Below are positions 6,767-14,939 of a stretch of DNA of 24,548 bases, in pieces. Below the pieces are notes generated by a model that worked only from the letters and a program-made list of their open reading frames with translations, was not told where the DNA came from and did not search any database. The DNA lies in the NCBI GenBank assembly GCA_039029915.1, contig JBCCFD010000063.1, positions 1 to 24,548 on the forward strand, in the 5' to 3' direction. A program made the position numbers and the translations under genes. Position 1 is the stretch's first letter; each line of letters opens with the position of its first letter. Source of the DNA: QQUD01 sp039029915 (GTDB taxonomy: Bacteria; Chloroflexota; Anaerolineae; Promineifilales; Promineifilaceae).

Positions 6767-8404
6767 ATGATGAAAACAAAAAATAAAAACAGAATGTGGT
6801 GGATGATTGGGGGCGGTTTATTGGTTGTTGTGTTAGTGGGGTTTGGCTTTTTGCGAAATAACAACGCTGCCGAAGCGCAAGCGCCTCAAACGGGTGATAT
6901 CGTCACCGTGACGCGCGGTGAGCTATCAGCCAGCGCCACAGCCAGCGGCGAAGTCGTCGCTCAAAGCGAAGCAAACTTATCCTTTCAGGCCTCAGGCACG
7001 GTAAACAACATCTTTGTCCGAGTTGGCGACACCGTTCAGGCGGGAGATGCCATTTTTAAGCTAGACACGGCCGAATTAGAGCGTAACGTGGCTGATGCAG
7101 AACAAGCGCTTTTGATTCAAGAAGCCAATGTAGCCACCTTAACGGCATCAGCCTCTGAGGCAGACGTTCGGGCGGCTGAGGCCAATGTTTTGAGCGCCCA
7201 ACTGTCGCTCAATGATTTGCTCGATGGACCAAATGAGACGGATATCGCCACGGCTGAGGCAAACTTGAGAGCGGCTGAGGCCGACTTATCAGCCGCTTAC
7301 GCTCGATTAAACAGCGTCGTTGAAGCGGCCGACCCAGACGAAGTTCGGGCGGCTGAAATTGAACTATCCTTAGCGCAACAGGAAGCAACAAGTGCAGCTG
7401 AACAACACAGCACGATTTTGGTCACTGAGTCAGAATTTATCAGCGAAGACCAGCTAGCCGACCTTGAAGAATCCGCCAGAGCCGCTGCTGTTCAGGCCAA
7501 TGCTGACCTCGCTGCTGCCCAAGAAACATTAGAGCGGCTGCTGAATGGTGACCCAAACAGTATTGCGGCTGCCCAAGCAAGCGTGAATGTCTCTATTGCC
7601 AATCGAGATTCGGCCCAAGCCCAATACGATATGACGATGCTAGGCGCATCTGACGCTCAAATCGCGGCAGCGGAGCTGAGCTTGGCGCAGGCCGAAGCAA
7701 CGCTGGCTAATCTGCTAGACGGTGCTTCAGATGTTCAAATTGCTCGCGCTCAAATTCAGGTTGAACAAGCTCGTCTGAACTTGGCTCAGACTCAGATTAA
7801 CTTAGACAATGCCACATTGCTAGCGCCGTTTGAGGGTGTGGTAACGGCCGTTAACGTCAGTGTGGGCGAGGTGGCCAGCGGCACCTTAGCTGAACTGGTA
7901 GATATTCAAAGTTTAGAAGTGGTCTTAGAAGTAGACGAAGTGGACATTGGTGAAATCAGCATCGGACAAGAAGCGTTTGTGACGCTTGAAACGTGGCCTG
8001 ACGACTCAATTCCAGCCACAGTGAGCTCGATTGCACCAAAGAATGCTGCCAGCCAAGGTAACTCGCTTGTGACCTATGAAGTGTATTTGACTTTAGACCA
8101 GAGTGACCTACCGATATTGATAGGGATGACTGCGAATGCGAATTTAACAACCGCCACTCGCTCAGATGTCCTTTTGGTACAAAGTCAGGCCATTACGGCC
8201 GATAGGCAAGCCGGCAAATTCTTTGTAACTGTCGTAAATGGTGAAGCACAAGAAGTGGTTGAAGTCACCATCGGGTTGCGAGATGGCGCATTAACTGAAA
8301 TTACAAGCGGCCTATCTGAAGGGGACCAGCTGCTCATTCAAAACAGCGCCCCTACTTTTGAAATTCCAACCGGCCCCGGTGGTGGCTCGCCGTTTGATGG
8401 CTAA
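6767..8404 (+). CDS. HlyD/MacA-type membrane fusion adaptor 2 (paralogue)
   Basis: A 545-residue paralogue of the preceding adaptor with the same order of parts: membrane anchor at 11-29, first lipoyl half-motif at about 72-100 ('SFQASGTVNNIFVRVGDTV'), an extended helical hairpin at about 101-347 with LLDGP, LLNGD, MLGAS and LLDGA turns, second half-motif from 350 ('TLLAPFEGVVTAVNVSVGE'), then 'LPILIGMTANANLTTATRSD' and the C-terminal barrel, ending in a Gly/Pro tail (GPGGGSPFDG). The two adaptors are clearly related throughout but diverged, so this is an old duplication. ATG codons at 6767 and 6770 are both possible. A hetero-oligomeric adaptor ring serving the downstream ATPase/permease is one reading; a substrate-specific alternative adaptor is the other. 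Confidence 0.87.
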   Translation: MMKTKNKNRMWWMIGGGLLVVVLVGFGFLRNNNAAEAQAPQTGDIVTVTRGELSASATASGEVVAQSEANLSFQASGTVNNIFVRVGDTVQAGDAIFKLDTAELERNVADAEQALLIQEANVATLTASASEADVRAAEANVLSAQLSLNDLLDGPNETDIATAEANLRAAEADLSAAYARLNSVVEAADPDEVRAAEIELSLAQQEATSAAEQHSTILVTESEFISEDQLADLEESARAAAVQANADLAAAQETLERLLNGDPNSIAAAQASVNVSIANRDSAQAQYDMTMLGASDAQIAAAELSLAQAEATLANLLDGASDVQIARAQIQVEQARLNLAQTQINLDNATLLAPFEGVVTAVNVSVGEVASGTLAELVDIQSLEVVLEVDEVDIGEISIGQEAFVTLETWPDDSIPATVSSIAPKNAASQGNSLVTYEVYLTLDQSDLPILIGMTANANLTTATRSDVLLVQSQAITADRQAGKFFVTVVNGEAQEVVEVTIGLRDGALTEITSGLSEGDQLLIQNSAPTFEIPTGPGGGSPFDG

Positions 8405-8410
8405 CAGCTT

Positions 8411-8467
8411 GAGCATAGAGCTAGAGCTAGAGAACGTGTGATTTAGGCAAACGCCTCCCTCTAGCTC
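8411..8467. repeat. GAGCTAGAG/CTCTAGCTC hairpin repeat, copy 1
   Basis: Between adaptor 2 and the ATPase gene. Two overlapping GAGCTAGAG words (8418-8426, 8424-8432) face CTCTAGCTC (8459-8467). An inner AGGC-AAAC-GCCT stem lies between them (8445-8456). The transcript could fold into nested hairpins. A second copy lies one gene downstream with the same arms and a different inner palindrome. Confidence 0.65.
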
Positions 8468-8492
8468 AAATCTCTCGCTCTGATCGAGGTTT

Positions 8493-9158
8493 ATGATGAT
8501 TGAACTAACAAATTTAACGAAAACGTATCAAATGGGGTCACAGGTGGTTCATGCACTAAAGGGTGTGGACTTAACGATTGAAGAAGGTGAATTTGTGGCC
8601 ATTATGGGGCCATCAGGCTCTGGAAAAAGCACTTTAATGAACATGATTGGCTGTTTAGATGTGCCAACATCAGGCCAATACACGCTAGATGATATCGATG
8701 TCAGTCAAATGACTGATGATGAACAAGCGCGGATTCGCAATCAGCGCATTGGCTTTGTGTTTCAGCAGTTTAATTTATTGCCCCGCACAACGGCCGTTAA
8801 ACAAGTGGCGCTCCCTCTGATGTATGCGGGTATTTCTCGCTCTGACCGAAATGAAAGAGCCGTAGCCGCCCTTACGTCTGTCGGGCTTGGCGAACGCACC
8901 GACCACAAACCAGATGAACTGTCTGGTGGTCAGCAGCAGCGTGTCGCGATTGCCCGCGCCTTAGCACCAAGCCCAAGCATCATCTTGGCAGATGAGCCTA
9001 CCGGTGCGCTTGATACTCAGTCCGGTGAAGAAATTATGGGCATTTTTAAAAAGATGCATGTTGATGGGATGACAATTATTGTAATTACCCACGATCCTGA
9101 AGTGGCTGAAGAAGCTGAACGCACCATCTGGATTCGAGACGGGGTGATAGTGGACTAG
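8493..9158 (+). CDS. ABC exporter ATPase, MacB/LolD/YknY type
   Basis: The 221-residue cytoplasmic ATP-hydrolysing subunit of the exporter encoded with the adjacent permease. All motifs are intact: Walker A GPSGSGKST (39-47), Q-loop around Gln91/92 (FQQFNLLPRTT), signature LSGGQQQR (143-150), Walker B IILADEP with catalytic Glu168, D-loop GALDT (171-175) and switch His200. The length is typical for this subfamily, in which the ATPase is separate from an FtsX-like permease. GAGGT at 8486-8490 precedes the ATG at 8493 by 2 bases and the second in-frame ATG at 8496 by 5, so the second may be the real start. It lies 88 bases after adaptor 2 and 86 before the permease, both gaps occupied by the same hairpin repeat. 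Confidence 0.95.
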   Translation: MMIELTNLTKTYQMGSQVVHALKGVDLTIEEGEFVAIMGPSGSGKSTLMNMIGCLDVPTSGQYTLDDIDVSQMTDDEQARIRNQRIGFVFQQFNLLPRTTAVKQVALPLMYAGISRSDRNERAVAALTSVGLGERTDHKPDELSGGQQQRVAIARALAPSPSIILADEPTGALDTQSGEEIMGIFKKMHVDGMTIIVITHDPEVAEEAERTIWIRDGVIVD

Positions 9159-9222
9159 AGCTAGAGTTCAGAGCTAGAACTAGAGATAGTGTGCGGGATT
9201 GGCAATTGCCTTCCTCTAGCTC
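9158..9222. repeat. GAGCTAGAG/CTCTAGCTC hairpin repeat, copy 2
   Basis: Between the ATPase and permease genes. GAGCTAGAG (9158-9166) overlaps the ATPase stop codon, a near-copy GAGCTAGAA follows at 9171-9179, and CTCTAGCTC is at 9214-9222. An inner perfect palindrome GGCAATTGCC lies at 9201-9210. Arms are identical to copy 1 while the inner stem differs in sequence, which suggests the fold matters more than the bases. Confidence 0.65.
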
Positions 9223-9244
9223 AGGACTTTAGCCAGAGAGGTGT

Positions 9245-10468
9245 ATGATGAATATTTATGAAAGTTTACTAACGGCCGTTGATAGCATCCTCGCTAACAA
9301 AATGCGGTCAATTTTAACGATGTTAGGAGTCATTATTGGGGTTGGCGCTGTCATTGGCTTGATGTCAATTGGTGATGGGGTTAATGAGTCGATTACGGGT
9401 GATATTGAATCGATTGGCACCAACTTGCTTACAGTAACAACCGATACAGAAGTAAGCAACGGCCGTATTTCCTTGAGTCTAGACGACGTTGAGGCCCTGG
9501 CTGACCCACTGAACGCCCCCGATGTGGCCGATGTGGCTGCTGCTGTCCAGGGTAACCAACAGGTTGTTTACAGCGGCATTGAAGAAGGTGCTACCGTTCT
9601 TGGCGTGACGGCCAATTACTTCGATATCAATAATTTGAACGAATTTGCCTTTGGTGATCAGTTGACCACGCAGGATATTGACACCAACGCCCGAGTGGCT
9701 GTCATTGGTTGGACCTTGGCCTCCGACCTATTTGGGGATGCGTTCCCCGTTGGTAAATCTATCAAAATCAACGGTGTAAGCTACGAGGTTGTTGGTGTGC
9801 TGGGTGAGGAAGGCGAAAGTATTACGGGTAGCGCTGATGAAAACGTTTATTTACCGATTTCAACGGCTCAATCTAGGCTATTTACCACTCGAACCAGAAC
9901 AGGCGAAAAAGCGGTCAATTTGATTTACGCTCAGGCTGTTAGTGAAGAGCAAACAGACGCCGCTATTGAGCAAGTGACCGAAGTTTTACGCGAACAGCAT
10001 GGCATCGCCTACGCTGGTGATGATGATTTCGTCATTATTAGCCAAGCAGACTTGCTTTCAACACTGGATCAAGTGACAGGCACCTTGACCGCTTTTCTGG
10101 GAGCGATTGCCGGTATTTCACTGCTTGTTGGTGGCATCGGCATTATGAACATTATGTTGGTGAGCGTTACTGAACGAACCCGCGAAATTGGGATTCGTAA
10201 AGCGATTGGGGCACTGCGTCGAGATATTATTGCTCAATTCCTGCTGGAGTCGATTTTGTTGAGCTTGTTCGGTGGTGCGTTAGGCATCGCATTAGGCTAC
10301 ACGCTTTCAATTGTTGTGGGTAATTTGCTTGATATTGTAGCGGTGGTCACGACGTCAACAGTTTCGCTAGCCGCTGGGTTTGCTTTAGGCGTGGGACTTT
10401 TATTTGGCGCTTATCCGGCATGGCGAGCCTCAAGCTTGCGTCCGATTGAGGCGTTACGCTACGAATAA
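9245..10468 (+). CDS. ABC exporter permease, MacB/FtsX type
   Basis: A 407-residue membrane subunit with the MacB architecture: one N-terminal helix with the conserved 'NKMRSILTMLGVIIGVGAV' (about 17-35), a large extracytoplasmic MacB periplasmic-core-like domain (about 45-270), then three C-terminal FtsX helices containing 'GGIGIMNIMLVSVTERTREI', 'GIRKAIGALRRDI' and 'GAYPAWRASSLRPIEALRYE'. The length matches the stand-alone permeases of YknZ type. AGAGAGG precedes the ATG by a few bases. With the upstream ATPase it forms the export core; the two adaptors would dock on its extracytoplasmic domain. In a one-membrane cell the machine would release or extract peptides or lipophilic toxins at the outer face. 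The cargo cannot be read from sequence. Confidence 0.93.
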   Translation: MMNIYESLLTAVDSILANKMRSILTMLGVIIGVGAVIGLMSIGDGVNESITGDIESIGTNLLTVTTDTEVSNGRISLSLDDVEALADPLNAPDVADVAAAVQGNQQVVYSGIEEGATVLGVTANYFDINNLNEFAFGDQLTTQDIDTNARVAVIGWTLASDLFGDAFPVGKSIKINGVSYEVVGVLGEEGESITGSADENVYLPISTAQSRLFTTRTRTGEKAVNLIYAQAVSEEQTDAAIEQVTEVLREQHGIAYAGDDDFVIISQADLLSTLDQVTGTLTAFLGAIAGISLLVGGIGIMNIMLVSVTERTREIGIRKAIGALRRDIIAQFLLESILLSLFGGALGIALGYTLSIVVGNLLDIVAVVTTSTVSLAAGFALGVGLLFGAYPAWRASSLRPIEALRYE

Positions 10469-10475
10469 TCAAATA

Positions 10476-10516
10476 GGCGAAGGGCATCCTTCGGCAAGCT
10501 CAAGATGCTCTTCGCC
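10476..10516. terminator. Long hairpin after the permease gene (terminator or REP-like repeat)
   Basis: GGCGAAGGGCATC (10476-10488) pairs with GATGCTCTTCGCC (10504-10516) over 13 positions, one being a G-T wobble. The 15-base loop contains CTTCGGCAAGCTCAA. There is no U-run after it, so it is either a weak or attenuating stop between the export genes and the two-component genes, or a dispersed palindromic repeat. The loop sequence is of a kind often seen in bacterial intergenic repeats. Confidence 0.55.
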
Positions 10517-10556
10517 CAGTTTAGTGCGGTTACCGTTATTTATTCCCTTTTTAAGT

Positions 10557-10562
10557 TACAAT
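10557..10562 (+). promoter_or_regulatory. -10 box TACAAT before the response regulator
   Basis: TACAAT lies 9 bases before the ATG at 10572. Transcription would start about 2-3 bases before the start codon, giving an almost leaderless mRNA. No good -35 was seen. It would allow the two-component pair to be made independently of the export operon, downstream of the hairpin at 10476. Confidence 0.4.
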
Positions 10563-10571
10563 CGGTAGAAG

Positions 10572-11279
10572 ATGAAGCAGCGAATTTTGGTAGTTGATGA
10601 CGATAAAGAAATTGTGCGCCTTTTGCGTGGATACTTGGAAAAGGCTGGGTTTACGGTTCTTTCGGCGCACGATGGGGTAACGGCCGTTCAGACCATACGC
10701 ACTGAAAAACCAGACTTGCTCTTGCTTGATTTGATGCTGCCGGACATGGACGGATATGACATCACGCGCGTTGTTCGGGGTGATGAGAAGCTCGCCTTAA
10801 CGCCAATCATTATGATCACAGCTAGAGTTGAAGATACGGATAAGGTGGTGGGCTTAGAACTTGGTGCTGACGATTATGTGACCAAGCCATTTAATCCCTC
10901 AGAAGTCGTGGCGCGCGTCAGGGCACAGCTTCGCGTCAAAAAACGGCTAACATCCGCCACGAACAAGATTGCCGATGAGGTGATTGAAGTGCGGGATTTA
11001 CAGCTAGATGTTGGGCGACGTGAGGTGCATATCAACGGCCGTTTAGTTGATCTCACGCCAACTGAATTCAATCTACTGCAAATCATTATGGAAAACCCCG
11101 GTTATGTGTTTACGCGTAGCGAACTCATTGAGCGGGGGCTTGGGTACGAATATGTTGGTATGGATCGAACACTCGATAGCCACATCAAAAATCTGCGCCG
11201 GAAAATTGAGCCAGATTCCAAGAAACCCGCCTATATTCAAACGGTTTATGGCATAGGATACCGTCTCAGCGCACAATGA
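10572..11279 (+). CDS. OmpR/PhoB-family response regulator
   Basis: A 235-residue DNA-binding response regulator. The receiver domain (about 4-118) has the acidic pocket VVDDD (7-11), phospho-acceptor Asp53 in LLLLDLMLPDMDG, Thr83 and Lys105 in YVTKPF. The C-terminal winged-helix domain (about 135-233) has 'LTPTEFNLLQIIMENPGYVF', the recognition-helix segment 'RTLDSHIKNLRRKI' and 'IQTVYGIGYRL'. The length is standard. Its stop overlaps the kinase start by 4 bases (ATGA), so the two are translationally coupled. The gene follows the ABC genes on the same strand, so control of that exporter is the natural guess, though an own promoter is possible. Confidence 0.95.
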   Translation: MKQRILVVDDDKEIVRLLRGYLEKAGFTVLSAHDGVTAVQTIRTEKPDLLLLDLMLPDMDGYDITRVVRGDEKLALTPIIMITARVEDTDKVVGLELGADDYVTKPFNPSEVVARVRAQLRVKKRLTSATNKIADEVIEVRDLQLDVGRREVHINGRLVDLTPTEFNLLQIIMENPGYVFTRSELIERGLGYEYVGMDRTLDSHIKNLRRKIEPDSKKPAYIQTVYGIGYRLSAQ

Positions 11280-12382
11280 ATCGATTAAGAACACGAGCAA
11301 TTATGGCCTTTATTGGCGTTATTTTACTAACGGTGTTTGTGCCCATATTTGTGGGTTCATTGTTAAGTTTAGTGGCTCAGAATTTTGCCCAACCAGACCC
11401 AGACCCTCGTATTACTCAAATTTTCGAGCAACTGCCTGAAGAAAGCGCTGACTTATTGTTAGACCGTTTTTCAACGTTTATCTTGCGTTTGTTACTCATT
11501 TTTTTGGGAATTGGCGCGCTTTTGGGCACCGCAGCAGCCGTTTGGCTTAGTGGCACCTTAACCGCACCGTTGAGCAAATTAGCGACGGCCGCGAGAGCGA
11601 TTGGCGCGAGAGATTTAAGCCAGCGCGTGAATGTAAAAGGCACCCAAGAGATTGACGATCTGGCAGAGGCATTTAATGATATGGCAACACATCTTGAGCG
11701 AGCTGAGCTTCAGCGGCAAAATTTATTAAACGACGTGGCGCATGAACTGCGTACGCCAGTTACAGTGATTCAGGGAAATCTGCGAGCAATTCTGGATGAT
11801 GTCTATCCACTTGATAAAGAAGAAGTGGCCAAGCTGTATGAGCAAACCCGCCATCTGGGGCGTCTGATTGAGGATTTAAGGGAGCTTGCCCAAGCAGAAG
11901 CGCATCAGCTTTCTTTGAATCTGGTGCGCGTGAATTTACCCCAGCTAGTTAAAGATAGTGCAGAATTTTTCAAGCCGTTAGCCTTAGCCCAGAATGTGGA
12001 ACTCCGGGTTGAATTGCTAGGGGAACTGCCTGATATTCAAGCTGATCGGGCGCGATTGCGTCAATCTTTGACCAACTTATTGGAAAATGCCCTGCGCCAC
12101 ACACCCGAAAATGGATCGATTTTGCTTCAAGCTGAATCTGTTGAGCACCAGGTTCATATTCACGTGATTGATTCAGGAGATGGCATTGAAGCAGATGCAC
12201 TGCCCCACGTCTTCGATCGATTTTATCGTGAAGATAAATCCCGGGCCCGTCACACGGGCGGTTCTGGTTTAGGGCTGACGATTGTGCGAGCTATTGCTGA
12301 GATGCATGGCGGTACAGCAACGGCCGTTAGCCCTGGAAAAGGGCAGGGGGCTACTTTCACTCTTTCCTACCCGATCAATTAA
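11276..12382 (+). CDS. Sensor histidine kinase (partner of the upstream regulator)
   Basis: A 368-residue membrane kinase. Two membrane helices (about 9-33 and 68-92) enclose a short outer segment of only about 35 residues, so it may sense within the membrane or through partner proteins rather than bind a large ligand. HAMP is at about 92-145, followed by HisKA with phospho-His156 in 'LNDVAHELRTPVTVIQGNL', N-box Asn271 (NLLENALRHTP), G1 box DSGDGI (299-304), F-box 'VFDRFYRED' and G2 GGSGLGL (328-334). All catalytic motifs are intact. The start overlaps the regulator stop (ATGA). Short sensing loops of this type are common in kinases linked to ABC exporters (BceS-like), although the family here is the BaeS-like HAMP type. 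Confidence 0.94.
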   Translation: MNRLRTRAIMAFIGVILLTVFVPIFVGSLLSLVAQNFAQPDPDPRITQIFEQLPEESADLLLDRFSTFILRLLLIFLGIGALLGTAAAVWLSGTLTAPLSKLATAARAIGARDLSQRVNVKGTQEIDDLAEAFNDMATHLERAELQRQNLLNDVAHELRTPVTVIQGNLRAILDDVYPLDKEEVAKLYEQTRHLGRLIEDLRELAQAEAHQLSLNLVRVNLPQLVKDSAEFFKPLALAQNVELRVELLGELPDIQADRARLRQSLTNLLENALRHTPENGSILLQAESVEHQVHIHVIDSGDGIEADALPHVFDRFYREDKSRARHTGGSGLGLTIVRAIAEMHGGTATAVSPGKGQGATFTLSYPIN

Positions 12383-12406
12383 TCTACTGTCAGTTAAACT
12401 CGCAAA

Positions 12407-14785
12407 TTACGGCTTTCGCAGCAAAGGTAAATAAATCCGTTCAGTTACTGCCTCCGGATCGGGCAAAATAGGTGGAGAAAACACAGATTCATCGTTTGAG
12501 TTATTTTCATAGAGCAGGACACGGCCGTGTGTCCACCCAATCGAAATAACATCTAGATCCTGATCTTGGTCAATATCTACAAATTGAGCGCCATCGTGAT
12601 GTTCGTCACCCGTATAGAGCAAATGGGGTCGCCAGCTGTTTATGATGGGTCCCAAATTTTCGTATAGAACGAGACGCGATTGGTCAGGCGATACCAAATC
12701 ATGTTCGCCAACGACAATATCCTGATCCCCATCCCCATCATAATCAAGCACATCTAAGCTAAGCGGGCTAATAAGAGTGTCGATGAGATGCTCTTGCCAA
12801 GTATTCGTTGGATCAGTCGGCTGTTCATACCAGACGAGGGGGGTCGTTTCACCGTGACCATATCCTACAACGCCGTCTAAGTCACCGTCTCCATCAATGT
12901 CGGCCAGCTGCACTCGGTCCGGCTCACCGCCTGATGGGGTAAACAGCGTGTGAGATGCCCATGAGTCACCCTTATTTTCAAGCCAAACGGTCCCCAGCAA
13001 AATATCTAAATCGCCGTCATCGTCAATATCTTCAGCATCAAGCTCTTCACCCAGCGAGAGCGTTGAAATTTGGCTAATTGGCCAGGTGTTGGCGGTAGGA
13101 TTTTCTGGAATGGTGAGCATTTGAATGCCATTCACCCCGTTATTCCACGACAGTAAAATATCCATTGATTCATTTTGGTCGATATCAGTTACTTGAACGC
13201 CCTGAAGAAAACCCTTTTGAGGCGCTTGGCTGATGTTTTTATGAATTGTAAAGTTGCCCAAACCATCATTTTCTGCCCAAGCAAATCTCTGGCTATTCTG
13301 ACTCCCTTGTCCTTGAGAGCCTAAAATATCAATATCTCCATCTTGGTCAATATCTAAGACGGCCAGCATGTCATTTAAAGGTGAGCCAATTGGTTTTTTT
13401 TCCCAATTGCTTCCCGTGAGGGCTGGATTTTTATACCACCAGCCTCCGGTGACGATGTCAGCCCATTGATCACCATTCAAATCAGCTGACAGGATGAAGA
13501 CCGCCTTGGCTGGTTTTTCTTCATCCACAAGATGGCGTTCCCAACTGCCAAACGGGTTGTTGGGGGTGTTGAACCAAATATCCAGACGCGGCGTTTGCCA
13601 GTTATAGGGCTTGCCTAAAATATCTGGATAGCTGTCGCCATTTAGGTCTCCTACTTTGGCCTCATGTACGCCAAATCCTGAGGCGATGATATTGTTTGCA
13701 AACGTGCCGTTTCCGTGATTGTAAAAGGCCCACATTTTGGCGTCAGGATTATTGCTGTTGAGCCTCATTTCACCGACAAAGATATCGAGCTGATTGTCAC
13801 CATTGAGATCTGTTATTTCCAAGCTGTGGCCGTGATCAACGTCATCGAGGAGGGTGGTTGGCTGCCAGCAGCTGGCTTGGGATGGGTCATCTGCACAGGA
13901 ATACCAAATGAGGGGGCCAGCACCATCACCGCGCACCATGACGACCTCTAAACGGCCGTTTTCCAATAAATCACCCACCGCAATTCGCGTATCGGTATAT
14001 CCTGCATCAATAGCATACGGTGTAAACGTGCTGTTGCCTTCAAACTTAAACCAGTACCCACCAGCAATCAGATCGATTTGGCCGTCTTGTTCGATATCCC
14101 CTTGGGTAAGCCCTTCGCCAAACCCCTCAAAAATAGGGGCATACTGCCAAGAAACGGCCGTTAAAGGGTCTGCCGGAATTTCAGCCATCATCAGCCGAGA
14201 TTTACCGCTAGACTGGTTCCAACTGCCCTGATTCCAAAAGACAAGCTCAACTTGTCCATCATGGTCAAAGTCACCAAAAATCTGGTCGTGGTGAATTTTC
14301 TCTCCGCCGTCTTTAATCAGGCGGCGCGTCCAACCGGTATTGGGTTCAAAGTGGGGATATGGATTTTCCCACCACCAAATCTGATTGCTTTTGCTGTCGC
14401 CCCCCATGACAAGGTCTAAATCTCCATCAGCGTCAATATCAAAATAAGCCCCGCCCGCTTCAATATCGAGTGCCTGATTATCGATCACGTAGCGCGTCCA
14501 GCTAGTACCTTCCCAGCGGAACCAAACAAGCGAGGGGCCCGGTTGCTTTCTCGCGCCAACTACAAAGTCATTGATACCATTTTGGTCAAGATCAACGATT
14601 AAAACGGCCGTTTGTTGTTCACTGCTAGATGGGTTCGGGAGAGCCTCATCATCAGTAGAAACATGAATCCAATACGGAATTGAAGGTGAACCTGTATCGT
14701 TAGTTGAAACTGGTTCAGCATACAGAGAATTGGCAAGCAGAAATAGACCGCTGGCTATCAACAGCAAGCGTAAAAAAGTAAGCAT
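12407..14785 (-). CDS. Secreted FG-GAP/VCBS repeat protein with YLPL tail
   Basis: About 792 residues with a clear signal peptide (MLTFLRLLLIASGLFLLANS, cleavage near LYA-EP). The rest is a chain of FG-GAP/VCBS beta-propeller blades. I count 14 D-x-D-x-D/N-G-type calcium loops, such as DLDQNGINDF, DIDADGDLDL, DLNGDNQLDI, DIDDDGDLDI and DYDGDGDQDI, some degenerate. Two seven-bladed propellers would fit. The C-terminus is 'RIYLPLLRKP'. The start is set at the ATG at 14785 because AAAAGGAG lies 5 bases before it; an in-frame TTG at 14809 adds eight residues but has no such support. It is probably extracellular; integrin-like ligand binding is possible but unproven. It converges on the sensor kinase with only 24 bases between stops. 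Confidence 0.87.
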   Translation of the reverse strand: MLTFLRLLLIASGLFLLANSLYAEPVSTNDTGSPSIPYWIHVSTDDEALPNPSSSEQQTAVLIVDLDQNGINDFVVGARKQPGPSLVWFRWEGTSWTRYVIDNQALDIEAGGAYFDIDADGDLDLVMGGDSKSNQIWWWENPYPHFEPNTGWTRRLIKDGGEKIHHDQIFGDFDHDGQVELVFWNQGSWNQSSGKSRLMMAEIPADPLTAVSWQYAPIFEGFGEGLTQGDIEQDGQIDLIAGGYWFKFEGNSTFTPYAIDAGYTDTRIAVGDLLENGRLEVVMVRGDGAGPLIWYSCADDPSQASCWQPTTLLDDVDHGHSLEITDLNGDNQLDIFVGEMRLNSNNPDAKMWAFYNHGNGTFANNIIASGFGVHEAKVGDLNGDSYPDILGKPYNWQTPRLDIWFNTPNNPFGSWERHLVDEEKPAKAVFILSADLNGDQWADIVTGGWWYKNPALTGSNWEKKPIGSPLNDMLAVLDIDQDGDIDILGSQGQGSQNSQRFAWAENDGLGNFTIHKNISQAPQKGFLQGVQVTDIDQNESMDILLSWNNGVNGIQMLTIPENPTANTWPISQISTLSLGEELDAEDIDDDGDLDILLGTVWLENKGDSWASHTLFTPSGGEPDRVQLADIDGDGDLDGVVGYGHGETTPLVWYEQPTDPTNTWQEHLIDTLISPLSLDVLDYDGDGDQDIVVGEHDLVSPDQSRLVLYENLGPIINSWRPHLLYTGDEHHDGAQFVDIDQDQDLDVISIGWTHGRVLLYENNSNDESVFSPPILPDPEAVTERIYLPLLRKP

Positions 14786-14939
14786 GACTGCTCCTTTTGT
14801 TTTATGCAAAGTTGAGAAAATGATTGAAATTAGCTAAATGCTGCCTAACAATGGAACGACACTATTTTTATTTTTTGACGCTATTTTTGAAATAGGCTAT
14901 TGGTAACTGAGAAGGGAGTATTGGCTGTTGGGGGGTGCG

